Positions 16,521 through 26,437 are shown, numbered from the stretch's first letter. The stretch: DNA of 50,836 nt from Pontibacter diazotrophicus (GCF_003367245.1 NZ_QRGR01000039.1:1-50836); one strand, 5' to 3'. Made by a program: numbers and translations. Notes: generated from the letters alone by a model not told the origin.

Positions 16521-18116
16521 ATGGCTGGAGGAAAAGAGACACCAAGGCAAAAGATGATCGGTATGATGTACCTCGTACTGACCGCGATGCTTGCCTTGAA
16601 TGTGAGCTCGGCTATCCTGTTAAAGTTTCAGTTCCTGGACGACAGTTTACAGGAAGTGAACCGGAGAACAGTTTCAGATAACGCCGGGGTCGTATCAAAC
16701 ATTAGGACTGCCATTGCAGAAAACAAGAATCCATCTGCAAATGACCAGCGTGTGCTAACAAGAGCACAGGAAGTAAGGGAGCAAACAGCAGAAATGGTAG
16801 CCTTTATACAAGGCATCCGTAATACGCTGGTTGAGAAAACAGGAGGCGAAGCACCGGAAGGCGGCTATGAAAACCCGGAGGGTAATGACATAGTAGCCAA
16901 CACCATGATTGGTGCTGCCAACAAGAACAACGGTCTGGCTTATGAGTTGAAAGATAAGCTGAACGGCTATGCAAAGTTCCTGAAGCAGTATAACCCAAAC
17001 ATGCCGGCACAGCTGGCATATGACGGAGCAGAAGATCCGATTGCAAGCAGAGACCCATCGCAGAAAAACAAAGATTTCGCCGAGCTGAACTTCGAAGAAA
17101 CACCAATGGTAGCTGCTTTAGCTGTACTTTCTCAGAAAGAGAATGAGATACTGAAGTATGAAGCCGACGCTTTGCAGAAGCTTGCTGCTGAAGTTGGTGC
17201 TGACATCATCAAGTTCGAGAAAATCTTCGCAATGGCACGTGCTGAGTCTAAGACGGTAGCGGCGGGCACGAAGTATAAAGCAGACATGTTTATCGCTGCA
17301 TCTTCTGACAACATCGTTCCGAAGATGAGTTTCCAGGGCAAGCCGGTAACGGTTGCCAATGGCATGGGTGCGGTTGAATTTGTAGCAGCTGCCTCCAACT
17401 ATGATGCAGACGGCAACTCTAAGCAGACATGGAAAGGCCAGGTTACCATTAACCAGAACGGTCGTGACACAACATTTACAGTAACTGAAGAATATGTGGT
17501 AGCGAAGCCTGTTATCCAGGTGCAGTCTGCTGCAGTTCAGGCGCTGTACTTCCAGTGCGCGAATGAACTAAACATCCAGGTTCCTGCTCTGGGCGCAGTA
17601 TATGACCCAAGCTTTAGCGCCAGCGGTGGTGCTGCAGTAAAAGGAGCGAAGAAAGGTGAAGTAACCATTATTCCGAATGCTACAGAGGTAACCATCAACG
17701 TAAGCAGCGGCGGTAATGCTATCGGTAAAGAAACTTTTAAGGTTCGTCCTTTACCTAAACCTGAGTTAGTTGCGTTTGTAAATGGAAAGCCAATTGATTT
17801 CAAGCGTGGTGTTCCAGCTGCTTCATTCAGAGAAGTAAGAATGGATGCTGTTGCAGATGAAGGTTTCAAGCAGTTGCTACCAAACGAAGCGCGTTACAGA
17901 GTTACAAAATGGAATGCGTACCTGGTAAGAAATAACCAGCCAATAGCACAGCAGGAAATCAACGGCCCAACTGCTAACCTCACAAGTTTTGCTGCCAAAG
18001 CAAATAAAGGAGACAGGGTAGTAATGGAAGTTGTTGATGTGAGACGCCTGAACTATAAGGGAGAGGCTACAGCTGTTAAAGGAGTTGAAGGTAACTTCAC
18101 AGTACCATTAAACTAA
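16521..18116 (+). CDS. gldM: Type IX secretion / gliding motor protein GldM
   Basis: 531 residues. One N-terminal membrane helix (MIGMMYLVLTAMLALNVSSA, residues ~11-30) preceded by GGKETPRQK, then a long periplasmic part: a helical first domain to ~residue 220 and three beta domains after it (for example YKADMFIAASSDNIV, VNGKPIDFKRGVP, VVMEVVDVRR). This is the full GldM/PorM plan. It spans the periplasm from the GldL motor to the GldK/GldN ring. Length is normal. RBS-like AG-rich sequence is absent, as is common in this phylum. Confidence 0.96.
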   Translation: MAGGKETPRQKMIGMMYLVLTAMLALNVSSAILLKFQFLDDSLQEVNRRTVSDNAGVVSNIRTAIAENKNPSANDQRVLTRAQEVREQTAEMVAFIQGIRNTLVEKTGGEAPEGGYENPEGNDIVANTMIGAANKNNGLAYELKDKLNGYAKFLKQYNPNMPAQLAYDGAEDPIASRDPSQKNKDFAELNFEETPMVAALAVLSQKENEILKYEADALQKLAAEVGADIIKFEKIFAMARAESKTVAAGTKYKADMFIAASSDNIVPKMSFQGKPVTVANGMGAVEFVAAASNYDADGNSKQTWKGQVTINQNGRDTTFTVTEEYVVAKPVIQVQSAAVQALYFQCANELNIQVPALGAVYDPSFSASGGAAVKGAKKGEVTIIPNATEVTINVSSGGNAIGKETFKVRPLPKPELVAFVNGKPIDFKRGVPAASFREVRMDAVADEGFKQLLPNEARYRVTKWNAYLVRNNQPIAQQEINGPTANLTSFAAKANKGDRVVMEVVDVRRLNYKGEATAVKGVEGNFTVPLN

Positions 18117-18137
18117 AATTTAGAAGCTTACAGGAGT

Positions 18138-19007
18138 ATGAAAATAATCAAAGCAATAGGTGTAGCAGCCGGTATTATGATGTTATCTGTAGGTGCTATG
18201 GCGCAACAGGTTTCAAATACAACGGAAAGTAACCCTTCCGCAAGACCGATTCCCGAATCAGATATTCTGTTCAAGAAAACAGTGTGGCGTAAAATTGACC
18301 TGCGTGAAAAGCAGAATACTCCTATGTTCTCTGAAAACAGGGAAATCACCAAGATCATTATCAACGCGGTGAAAAGCGGTGAACTGACTGCCTATAAATC
18401 TGACTCTGTTAACACACCATTAACCCGGGAGGAATTCATTGCGAACATGACTCCAAAGGAAGCTGCTGGTGGTTTAAGCGAGGAAGAAATTGCTGCAGGT
18501 TTTGGTGAGGAACAAGAAGAGGAGGAGTTAGATGCATGGGGCGCAGCCTTAGGCGATGACGCCGTTGCAGAAACAGCAGCTCCTGTAAGTACTGAATATT
18601 TCCCAAAGCAGTTATACCTGCTAGAACTGAAGGAGAATGTGGTCTTCGATAAGAAGCGTTCGCGCATGTACCACGATATTCAGACAATCAGCATTAAAGT
18701 ACCTGCTACGTTGAATGCCTTAGGCTTTGAGCAAACAGTAGGCTCCTTCAGAATGAACGACCTGGTGCGAATATTCCGTAGTAACCCGGAAATGGCTGTC
18801 TGGTATAACGCACAGAACGATGCCCAGCACAAGAACTTAGCTGATGCATTCGACCTTTGGTTGTTCAGCTCTTACATCACTAAAATCTCTAACCCTAACG
18901 ACAGAGGTCTGGCAGATATCTACGGTGGTGGCAGAAAAGGACTACTTGCTGCACAGGATGCTTTGGAAGCACTAATTGAATACGAGTATAGCCTTTGGAG
19001 CTACTAA
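18138..19007 (+). CDS. gldN: Type IX secretion ring protein GldN
   Basis: 289 residues with signal peptide ending SVGAMAQ. Family blocks are VWRKIDLREKQNTPMF, ITKIIINAVKSGELTAY, LYLLELKENVVFDKKRSRMYHDIQTISI and the C-terminal DAFDLWLFSSYITKISNPNDR. GldN/PorN binds GldK/PorK in the periplasmic ring. An acidic insert (EEQEEEELDAWGAALGDD, residues ~125-145) is a feature of variable length in the family. Last gene of the operon; the stop is ten bases from a 64-bp palindrome. Confidence 0.95.
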   Translation: MKIIKAIGVAAGIMMLSVGAMAQQVSNTTESNPSARPIPESDILFKKTVWRKIDLREKQNTPMFSENREITKIIINAVKSGELTAYKSDSVNTPLTREEFIANMTPKEAAGGLSEEEIAAGFGEEQEEEELDAWGAALGDDAVAETAAPVSTEYFPKQLYLLELKENVVFDKKRSRMYHDIQTISIKVPATLNALGFEQTVGSFRMNDLVRIFRSNPEMAVWYNAQNDAQHKNLADAFDLWLFSSYITKISNPNDRGLADIYGGGRKGLLAAQDALEALIEYEYSLWSY

Positions 19008-19016
19008 AAAGCACAT

Positions 19017-19080
19017 AGGTTTAACATAAAAAAGAAAGGGAGACTCAGCTGAGTCTCCCTTTCTTTTTTATGTTAAACCT
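19017..19080. terminator. 64-bp perfect palindrome, bidirectional terminator
   Basis: The arms 19017-19048 and 19049-19080 are exact reverse complements with no spacer. The centre is GACTCAG/CTGAGTC, flanked by GAAAGGGA/TCCCTTTC and A6/T6 runs, so either strand folds into a stem with a T-run on its 3' side. It lies between converging gldN and uvrC and can end both transcripts. Confidence 0.9.
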
Positions 19081-19106
19081 CCTATAATAAGAAAAAGCAG
19101 CGGCAG

Positions 19107-20924
19107 CTATTCTACTTCTTTCGCCTCATGAAAATAACTGTAAAGCAGCGCGGCTTTTGCTTTACCTATTTCTTCAGATAGTTCTTCCTGCGAGAGCTCC
19201 CTAAGCTTTTTAACAGATTTAAACTTCGCCAGGAGCGCTTCAGCAGTTTTAGGTCCTAAGCCCTTTATATCCGTTAGCTCTGTTTTTAAAGTACCGGCAT
19301 CACGCTTGCTGCGGTGAAAAGTAATAGCGAAGCGGTGGGCCTCGTTCCGCAAGCGTTGTATCAATTTTAAAGACTCAGACTTCTTATCTATATAAAGGGG
19401 CAGGGCATCTCCCGGGTAAAAAATCTCTTCCAGGCGCTTGGCAATACCTACCACAGCTATTTTACCATAGACATCCAGCTCTTTCAGAGCCTTTACAGCC
19501 ATGCTAAGCTGCCCTTTACCACCATCTATGATGATGAGCTGCGGTAGTGGCTGGTTTTCGTTGAGAAGCCGTCTATAGCGGCGGGTAACAATCTCATACA
19601 TCGACTCAAAATCGTTGGCGCCCACCACCGTCTTTATATTGTAGTGGCGATAGTCTTTCTTACTGGGCTTCCCGTTCTTGAAACAAACCATCGAAGCCAC
19701 CGGATTATCACCCTGAAAGTTCGAGTTGTCGAAGCACTCAATCTGCCGTGGCAGCTCTGTCAGGCGCAGAGCTTTCTTCATGGTCTCCAGCACCCGCAGT
19801 TCACGCTTCTCGCTCAGGTCTTTGTTTTTCTCCTGTCGGCTCTCCCGCTCTTTGCGCAGGTAGAGGGCATTCTTGAGCGAAAGGTTCAACAGCTTCTTCT
19901 TGTCCCCAATCTGCGGATAAGTAATACTGATGCTGTCGAGCGGAAGCGACAGTTCAATGTTTGTAATCACCTCACGAGAGGTGCTTTCAAACTCCTGCCG
20001 TAGCTGCACCACCACAGAAGCCAGAATATCGGCATCAGCCTCATCCAGCTTTTTGTGTATTTCCAGCGACTGAGTCAAAATGATGGAGCCGTTCATTACC
20101 TTTAGGTAATTGATAAAAGCACAATCTTCGTTGCTGGTGATGGTAAACACATCAATGTTAGTAAGCGTATTGGAAACAACTGTGGATTTGACCTGGAAAT
20201 CATCCAGCATATCCAGCTTCTGCTTAAACTGGTGCGCCACTTCATACTGATAGTCTGCCGCCGCTGCCGCCATGCGTTCTTTAAAATAGTTCTTCGCTAC
20301 AGACAGGTTACCGGAAAGGATATTCTTGATTTGCGAAATGGCAGCATTGTACTCTGTCTCGTCTACCAGAGCCTCGCAAGGTCCTTTGCAATTCCCGATA
20401 TGATACTCCAGGCAAACCTTGAATTTACCGGCTGCTACATTCTCAGGAGAAAGATTATAGGTACAGGTGCGAAGCGGGTAAAGCGTCCGAATAAGGTCCA
20501 GCACCACGTGCATGGTGGTGCCGCTCGGATAGGGCCCAAAGTATCGGGAGCCGTCGTTGATCTTATTGCGGGTGCTGATGACGCGCGGGAAGCGCTCATT
20601 TACAATGCAGATATAAGGGTAGGTTTTCCCATCCTTCAGCAGGATGTTGTATTTGGGCTGATACTGCTTGATCAGGTTGTTTTCCAGCAGAAAAGCATCC
20701 GCCTCTGTATCCACAATGGTAAACTCGATGTCCTTGATCTGCGACACGAGCTTAAGTGTTTTCTTGTTATGCTGGGCAGAGCGGTTGAAGTAGGAGGAAA
20801 CACGCTTCCTGATATCAACTGCTTTGCCTACATAGATAATACCATTGTCGTCAAAAAACTTATAGATGCCGGGCTTGTGCGGCAAGTGCGATATTTTCTC
20901 CTTCAGCTTCTCGTTCGCTGGCAT
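19107..20924 (-). CDS. uvrC: Excinuclease ABC subunit C
   Basis: 605 residues, normal size. UvrC makes the 3' and 5' incisions in nucleotide excision repair after UvrAB loads at a lesion. The GIY-YIG nuclease domain is at the N-terminus (KPGIYKFF...GIIYVGKAVDIRKRV, residues ~17-45), a UvrB-binding segment near residues 205-240, the RNaseH-like domain in the C-terminal half (ECFDNSNFQGDNPVASMV, IIIDGGKGQL, RLRNEAHRFAI) and helix-hairpin-helix motifs at the end (DIKGLGPKTAEALLAKF). It starts 12 bp after the PBP1A stop, suggesting a shared transcript. Confidence 0.97.
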   Translation of the reverse strand: MPANEKLKEKISHLPHKPGIYKFFDDNGIIYVGKAVDIRKRVSSYFNRSAQHNKKTLKLVSQIKDIEFTIVDTEADAFLLENNLIKQYQPKYNILLKDGKTYPYICIVNERFPRVISTRNKINDGSRYFGPYPSGTTMHVVLDLIRTLYPLRTCTYNLSPENVAAGKFKVCLEYHIGNCKGPCEALVDETEYNAAISQIKNILSGNLSVAKNYFKERMAAAAADYQYEVAHQFKQKLDMLDDFQVKSTVVSNTLTNIDVFTITSNEDCAFINYLKVMNGSIILTQSLEIHKKLDEADADILASVVVQLRQEFESTSREVITNIELSLPLDSISITYPQIGDKKKLLNLSLKNALYLRKERESRQEKNKDLSEKRELRVLETMKKALRLTELPRQIECFDNSNFQGDNPVASMVCFKNGKPSKKDYRHYNIKTVVGANDFESMYEIVTRRYRRLLNENQPLPQLIIIDGGKGQLSMAVKALKELDVYGKIAVVGIAKRLEEIFYPGDALPLYIDKKSESLKLIQRLRNEAHRFAITFHRSKRDAGTLKTELTDIKGLGPKTAEALLAKFKSVKKLRELSQEELSEEIGKAKAALLYSYFHEAKEVE

Positions 20925-20936
20925 ATAACATCAGAA

Positions 20937-23258
20937 TTAGATCTCGGCATCCAGGTCAATTTCCGTTGGCAGGTTCAGAAACTCATCTTGATTAGAAGAG
21001 TCTATAGGCATGCCCCCGTTATACCTCTCACAATCTAATTCTACAGATAAAGGCGTTAAAGGTTTAGGGAAAGGCTCTTTCGAAACATCTAAAGATTTGT
21101 CGTTGTACACCTTTTGCATGAAAGCACCATAAATAGGCATGGCTAACTTGCCTCCTTGTCCTTCGCTCATCGTTCTGAAGTGAATGGAACGATCTTCCCC
21201 GCCTACCCAGGTACCGGTAACCAGATTTGGCGTTACACCCATAAACCAGGCATCAGAATAATTCTGAGTGGTACCAGTTTTAGCACCAATCTCGTTCTTA
21301 AGCCCATTGCGGTAACGCAGGCCATAATAAGCGGTACCACCTGGCTCCGCAGCAGCTTGTAGCATGTGCACCATCATATAGGCTGTTTCCTCGCTTAGGG
21401 CATCTACAGATTTAGGAGTATGCTCGTATATCGTGTTTCCGTGCTTATCCTCTATTCTTGTTATAAAATTAGGCTCCACCCAGGTACCACCATTTACAAA
21501 TGTACCATAGGCACCCACCATGTCATAAAGAGACACATCGCTCGCTCCTAAAGCTAAGGAAGGAGTAGGGTCAAGTGGCGTACTTATACCCATTCGTCTT
21601 GCTGTCGACGCCAAGGTTTCTGCGCTTAATTTGCTCACCAGAAAAGCAGAAATAGAGTTTACAGACTCGGCAAGGGCTCTGCGTAGCGTATACTTCTCGC
21701 CGCTATACTTGTTATCCGCATTGTCCGGGCACCACATGGTACCATCCTCCAGGGGCACACATACCTTCGTATCTATTACTTCATAGCATGGATAATAGCC
21801 ACTTTCAATAGCAGCTGTGTACAGGAAAGGCTTGAATGTAGAGCCTGGCTGGCGCGCCCCCTGCTTCACGTGATCGTACTTAAAGTGTTTGTAGTTAATA
21901 CCGCCCACCCAGGCTTTGATATGCCCGGTCTGAGGCTCCATGGCCAGAAAACCAGTCTGCAGAAAGTGCTTGTAATGCTTCAGCGAATCCATCGGACTCA
22001 TCATTACCTCTTTTTCCCCATCCCAGTCAAAAATGGTCATCGGTATTTTCTTGTTGAGGTAATAGTTGATGGAATCTTCGTTTCCTTCAAACAATTGGTT
22101 CAGGCTACGATAGCGCGCGGTGCGCTTTATGGCCTGCTGCGGAAAACTCTTGATTTCCTGGTTCGACTGATCTACCCAAGGGTTTCGGCCTTTCCAGTGT
22201 GCAAAGAACGCTTTCTGACGGTCTTTCATGTGCTCTGCCACCGCCTGTTCGGCATACTGCTGCATCCGCGAGTCGATGGTTGTATATATCTTCAGCCCGT
22301 CGCCATACAAATCAAAGCCGTTCTCGCGGCACCACTGGCGAAGGAACTTGCTGGCCTCGGTTCGGAAATAAGGGGCCATGCCCACATTCTGGTTCTCTAC
22401 CTTATAGTCCAGCTCAATGTCGTTCACCTTCAGATTATCGTATTCTGCCTGATCAAGGAAGCCGTATTTCACCATCTGCGACAGCACAACATTGCGCCGG
22501 CGCTTTGAATTCTCCGGGTTAAATCGGGGGCTATAGTAGGTAGGGTTCTTAAACAGGCCCACCAGCACAGCAGACTCCTGCACCTCCAGTTCTCCCGGCT
22601 CTTTGTTGAAGAAGGTCTTTGCTGCGGACTCTATCCCAAAAGCGTTGCTGCCGAACTCAAAGATGTTGAGATACATCACCAGAATCTCGCGCTTGGTATA
22701 AGACTGCTCCAGCTTCACGGCCATCAGCCACTCCTTTGTCTTATGTATAAGAATGCGCACGCCCGGTACATTGTTTAGCAGGCCGTTGTTTAACTCATCG
22801 CCACGGGTTCTGAAAAGGTTTTTAGCCACCTGCTGTGTCAGGGTACTGCCACCTCCCTTAGACCGGCCTGTAACAATTGCAGCAGCCACACGCGCCATTG
22901 CCTCCGGATCTATACCTGAATGCTCCTCAAAACGGATGTCTTCTGTTGCAATCAGGGCATTTACCAGGTTGTCTGGCAGGTCTTCATAATCCACAGGTGT
23001 CCGGTTCTCGCGGAAGTAACTGCCCAACCGCACGTTGTCGGCAGAGTAAACTTCAGAGGCAAGCTCACTTTTAGGGTTCTCCAATGCACGCGTACTTGGC
23101 AGCTCTCCAAACAGGTTCAGGAAGTTGATGCTAACGGCATACAAATAGAGAATAAAGATCGCCAGGCCACCCACAAAGAACAGCCATAATGCGGTAATTA
23201 CTTTGGGGTAAACTTTACTCTTTGTGTTAGGTGCAGATTTCTTTTGACGCGTAGCCAT
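20937..23258 (-). CDS. Penicillin-binding protein 1A-type bifunctional peptidoglycan synthase
   Basis: About 773 residues from ATG 23258; earlier in-frame starts overlap the upstream gene's 3' end and add no plausible sequence. One N-terminal membrane helix (~residues 22-45) anchors a periplasmic enzyme. The glycosyltransferase-51 domain shows ATEDIRFEEHSGID and GGSTLTQQVAKNL; the transpeptidase domain shows PGSTFKPF (SxxK nucleophile), AESVNSIS (SxN) and AKTGTTQNYSDAW (KTG). It polymerises and crosslinks peptidoglycan. Between PorW/SprE and uvrC on one strand, with four bases separating it from the former. Confidence 0.95.
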   Translation of the reverse strand: MATRQKKSAPNTKSKVYPKVITALWLFFVGGLAIFILYLYAVSINFLNLFGELPSTRALENPKSELASEVYSADNVRLGSYFRENRTPVDYEDLPDNLVNALIATEDIRFEEHSGIDPEAMARVAAAIVTGRSKGGGSTLTQQVAKNLFRTRGDELNNGLLNNVPGVRILIHKTKEWLMAVKLEQSYTKREILVMYLNIFEFGSNAFGIESAAKTFFNKEPGELEVQESAVLVGLFKNPTYYSPRFNPENSKRRRNVVLSQMVKYGFLDQAEYDNLKVNDIELDYKVENQNVGMAPYFRTEASKFLRQWCRENGFDLYGDGLKIYTTIDSRMQQYAEQAVAEHMKDRQKAFFAHWKGRNPWVDQSNQEIKSFPQQAIKRTARYRSLNQLFEGNEDSINYYLNKKIPMTIFDWDGEKEVMMSPMDSLKHYKHFLQTGFLAMEPQTGHIKAWVGGINYKHFKYDHVKQGARQPGSTFKPFLYTAAIESGYYPCYEVIDTKVCVPLEDGTMWCPDNADNKYSGEKYTLRRALAESVNSISAFLVSKLSAETLASTARRMGISTPLDPTPSLALGASDVSLYDMVGAYGTFVNGGTWVEPNFITRIEDKHGNTIYEHTPKSVDALSEETAYMMVHMLQAAAEPGGTAYYGLRYRNGLKNEIGAKTGTTQNYSDAWFMGVTPNLVTGTWVGGEDRSIHFRTMSEGQGGKLAMPIYGAFMQKVYNDKSLDVSKEPFPKPLTPLSVELDCERYNGGMPIDSSNQDEFLNLPTEIDLDAEI

Positions 23259-23262
23259 GTAC

Positions 23263-26187
23263 TTAATAATTGTTTTTAAAGAAGGCCAGATATGCCTCCA
23301 AATCTTTTTTCTGCAGAAACTTCTGATAGTTAGCAGAAGAGATGACAAAGGTAGTGAATTCTACCCCTCTAATTCTACCTACAGGAGCCTGCGGTGCTTT
23401 TTGTTTCACACTATAAGCCATTGCCTGCTTCGGATCAGCGAAAGTGCGCATCAGCAACATCCTTTTGCCATCTGCTAAGTCTACAGAGTCTATCGATAGG
23501 TTCTGCTGCTTATAGTAGGTGCTGTTATACTTCTCATACTTTGGTTGCACATCTTTAAAAGCGGCCTCATCAGCAGGGTAAATCAGCACAAAGTAAAAAG
23601 CTGAGTCGTCAGTAGCCTGGTAAGCCAGTGAGTCCACAGCCGGAACAGGAGGCGCTACCGCAGTATTTGCAGAGTCAGCTGGCTCTGCAGCTGTAGCCAG
23701 AGGCTGTTGCGGCTCAACAACAGGTGGTGTGGTTGTTGCAGTTTCCGGGCGCTGCTGCTCACGCTGCTGTTGCTGCGGCTCTGCCTCTTCAGGCTGAGCA
23801 ACAGGAGCGGGCGGCAATATTTGCGGCGTGACTTTGGCCACCGACGCTATAACTGTAGCAATATTTGTGCTAACTTTTTCCTCGGGTGTAATGGCAACGG
23901 CAGCTTTGGGCTCTTTCGGCTCCGGCGGTGCAGGGGCTTCCAGGCGCAGCTCGTTCTTCTCTTCGAGTTGCTGATAGGTTGCCAGCAGTTGGTCTGCCTG
24001 TGGCAGCAGCGGGCTTTTAGGGTAGGCTGCCTTAAACTGCTGTAGCTGCTGCCGTAACATTTCCGGCTTCTGCGTCCGAGCTGTAACCATTGCGCCTAAA
24101 AAAGCTACTTTATCCTTGATGTCGTTCAGCGGGTACTGGCTGATAACCTGGTTCAGTAGCGCTGTTGTCTTTTCGTACTCTTCTGCATCATAGAAACTGT
24201 AAGCAGAGTCGTAAAGCGCGTACGCCTTCAGGTTTTCTGCCGCGTTCTTCGACATAAAATCTGAATCGTCCAGCAAACGGGCGTAAGTGGTATTCGGGAA
24301 CTCCTGCTTTAGCTTGCTATGAAAGGCTTGCTGCTGCGGAGAATCCCCGGCCTTGCCATATAGCAGGTAGAGGCTGTAATAAGATTCCGGAGCATGCTCT
24401 GTTCCAGGGAAACGCTGCAGTAAAGAAAGGTAAGTCTGGATGGCGCGCTCCTGGTCATTCAGGTTCTGCGCATAAATGTTCGCCAATCGGAAGAGCGCCT
24501 CCTCCACCATCTTTTCTGAGCGCTGCATGTCTGCCGTTGTCACCGGTATATTCTGCAAATAAAGCTGTACCTGTGCTGATGCGCGCTCTTCCGGTGAAGC
24601 CTGATTTTCCTCGGCTTCTACAGGAACAGGGGCAAGTGCCACATCGGCCTGGCTCTCCGCCTCGCCACGGGTGCGGTTTCGCCAGAAATCCTGCAAAGGC
24701 CTATCGCCCCAACGGCGCACAAACTCAGCACGTGCAGAGGCCATCGCCGTAGGGTTATCGAAATACCACACGCCACCGGTGCTGCTTTCGGTGGCAAAGG
24801 TATCACCGTTCTGTGAGCGCCTGTTGTTGCTCCTGCCCGTCTCCTTTTCAGCTAGCAGCTGTCGCTCCTGCTGCCGCACCATTTCCTGCTGGCGTGCCTC
24901 CTCTTCGCGCTGCACCAGCGCCTGAAGAAACTCCAAACGCTCTGCCTCGCCCATACGGCCCAGGCGCTGCAGGCTGTCCTGGGTCTGGATCGTGCTGTAC
25001 TGCTTTGCGAAATCTGCTAACACATCCCGCCGCTCGGCCACAGCCTCATACTCCGGCGCCCGCTGCGGGTACACCTGCACGGCACTGTCGTAGTAGGCAG
25101 CAGCCAGGTCAAAATTCTGCAGTTTGTCAAAATAAATCTCTCCTGCCGACAGGTAGCTGTAGGCTTTCTGGTTTGACAGCGTTCCCTGCGTTTTCAGCGA
25201 CTGCTGCAGTAACACCAGTGCCTTGTCGTAGTTTTGCTGCCGAAGCTCGAACTGGGCCATCTCATAGTAGATCCTATCGCGATACTCCAGGTTCTTATCG
25301 TCTTTCAGCATCTTCTGGTGATATCCGGCAATGCGCTCCTTATCCTGCTCATCCGTCAGCTCCGTTACCTGCCCTAAGTTCAGCCTGCTGAAAAAGCCCA
25401 GATCGTAAGGTGGGTTGCGCCGCAGCACCTTGCTGTATTCCGCGTAGGCCTCTTTGTTCTGCTTTTTGAGCTGGTAGAGCTGTGCCAGCGTATACCGCGC
25501 CCGCGACTGATCATCTTTTACATCGAAATTGGGGAGCGAAAGCGCCAGGTTCTCTATCACCTGTGCCGTATCGTTCTGCAGGCGGTAGTAATGGGCACGG
25601 GCCAGGTACAGTTCGCGGGCACTGGCTTTGTTCAGGCGCTCCTTGCGAAGGAACTCTGATACCTGCTGCGCATTCTCCATCTCATCCAGCTGCATAAAGG
25701 AGCGCATGAGCCACACCAGCGCCTCATGCCGGTCAGCAGCGTCTTTACTGGTAGCGTTCACATACTTAAAGGTGCGCACTGCCTCAGCAAAATTCAGCTG
25801 GTAATAGTTTGCCTTCCCTATTTCTATATAAGAGTTATCTATCCACTTGCTGTTCTTATGGTATTGAATAGGGTGAGAGGCTTTTTTCTTCACGTCCTCC
25901 AGGTCAGCCTCGAAGGCCGTGGCTGTGGTAGAATCAATAAACGGGTAAATGGGAAGCACCTGGTTGTAATCGTACTCCATCTGATCCTGCAGTCCCTGTT
26001 CTATCAGGCGCATCTTCTCCTTGGCGAGAAAATAGCCATTATAGCGCGCAGTGGTGTTATGATATGTCTTGCTTAGCGGGTTATTACGCTCCACCGAGCA
26101 AGACACCAACAGCATACCTGCCAGAATAAAGAATATGTACAGTGATTTTATGTTCAAGGCAATAGCGTGTGCAGGGTGTTTTAGCAC
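23263..26187 (-). CDS. PorW/SprE-like TPR lipoprotein of the type IX secretion system
   Basis: 974 residues. Lipoprotein signal ending LLVSC (Cys30) leads into SVERNNPLSKTYHNTTARYNGYF, close to the start of SprE/PorW proteins (an asparagine-rich HN-x-x-x-RYN segment). A long TPR array follows (residues ~60-390 and ~560-760; e.g. YDKALVLLQQSLK, DQERAIQTYLSLLQRFPGT), interrupted by a Glu/Arg-rich stretch, then a Pro/Gln/Ala-rich linker (~780-860) and a C-terminal domain with FYFVLIYP and MLLMRTFADPKQAMAYS. SprE/PorW is needed for T9SS and gliding and links the core ring to other subunits. It faces porP-gldKLMN across the palindrome, with PBP1A and uvrC between. Confidence 0.85.
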   Translation of the reverse strand: MLKHPAHAIALNIKSLYIFFILAGMLLVSCSVERNNPLSKTYHNTTARYNGYFLAKEKMRLIEQGLQDQMEYDYNQVLPIYPFIDSTTATAFEADLEDVKKKASHPIQYHKNSKWIDNSYIEIGKANYYQLNFAEAVRTFKYVNATSKDAADRHEALVWLMRSFMQLDEMENAQQVSEFLRKERLNKASARELYLARAHYYRLQNDTAQVIENLALSLPNFDVKDDQSRARYTLAQLYQLKKQNKEAYAEYSKVLRRNPPYDLGFFSRLNLGQVTELTDEQDKERIAGYHQKMLKDDKNLEYRDRIYYEMAQFELRQQNYDKALVLLQQSLKTQGTLSNQKAYSYLSAGEIYFDKLQNFDLAAAYYDSAVQVYPQRAPEYEAVAERRDVLADFAKQYSTIQTQDSLQRLGRMGEAERLEFLQALVQREEEARQQEMVRQQERQLLAEKETGRSNNRRSQNGDTFATESSTGGVWYFDNPTAMASARAEFVRRWGDRPLQDFWRNRTRGEAESQADVALAPVPVEAEENQASPEERASAQVQLYLQNIPVTTADMQRSEKMVEEALFRLANIYAQNLNDQERAIQTYLSLLQRFPGTEHAPESYYSLYLLYGKAGDSPQQQAFHSKLKQEFPNTTYARLLDDSDFMSKNAAENLKAYALYDSAYSFYDAEEYEKTTALLNQVISQYPLNDIKDKVAFLGAMVTARTQKPEMLRQQLQQFKAAYPKSPLLPQADQLLATYQQLEEKNELRLEAPAPPEPKEPKAAVAITPEEKVSTNIATVIASVAKVTPQILPPAPVAQPEEAEPQQQQREQQRPETATTTPPVVEPQQPLATAAEPADSANTAVAPPVPAVDSLAYQATDDSAFYFVLIYPADEAAFKDVQPKYEKYNSTYYKQQNLSIDSVDLADGKRMLLMRTFADPKQAMAYSVKQKAPQAPVGRIRGVEFTTFVISSANYQKFLQKKDLEAYLAFFKNNY

Positions 26188-26437
26188 TTTATATATAAGG
26201 TATAAACGTTGTAGCCTATGCTTAAAGTATGGGGCAAAGCAGCCTGAAAGGCTTTATATCGACCTAAGTGTAAAAGCACCTCCTACAAAAATACAACAAT
26301 CTGCCAATTACAAGCAAGCGGCTGTTTTACAGCCTGCTATTGAACTATCCAAAAATGTAAATGGTTTCAGACCGGGCAAGAGTTTCTACGGATATAGCTT
26401 TTGTGCATGCACAGCAGAAATCACTGCTTAAAATGAG

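Noticed and set aside
20232..21038. 268-residue plus-strand open frame
   Set aside because: It runs antisense through uvrC and the end of PBP1A, has no family motif and an atypical composition; shadow of the coding strand.
21870..22508. 212-residue plus-strand open frame
   Set aside because: Antisense to the PBP1A transpeptidase and glycosyltransferase regions; no motif.
24813..25391. 192-residue Ala/Pro/Ser-rich plus-strand frame
   Set aside because: Antisense to the TPR region of the PorW/SprE-like gene; composition is what the complement of that gene gives.
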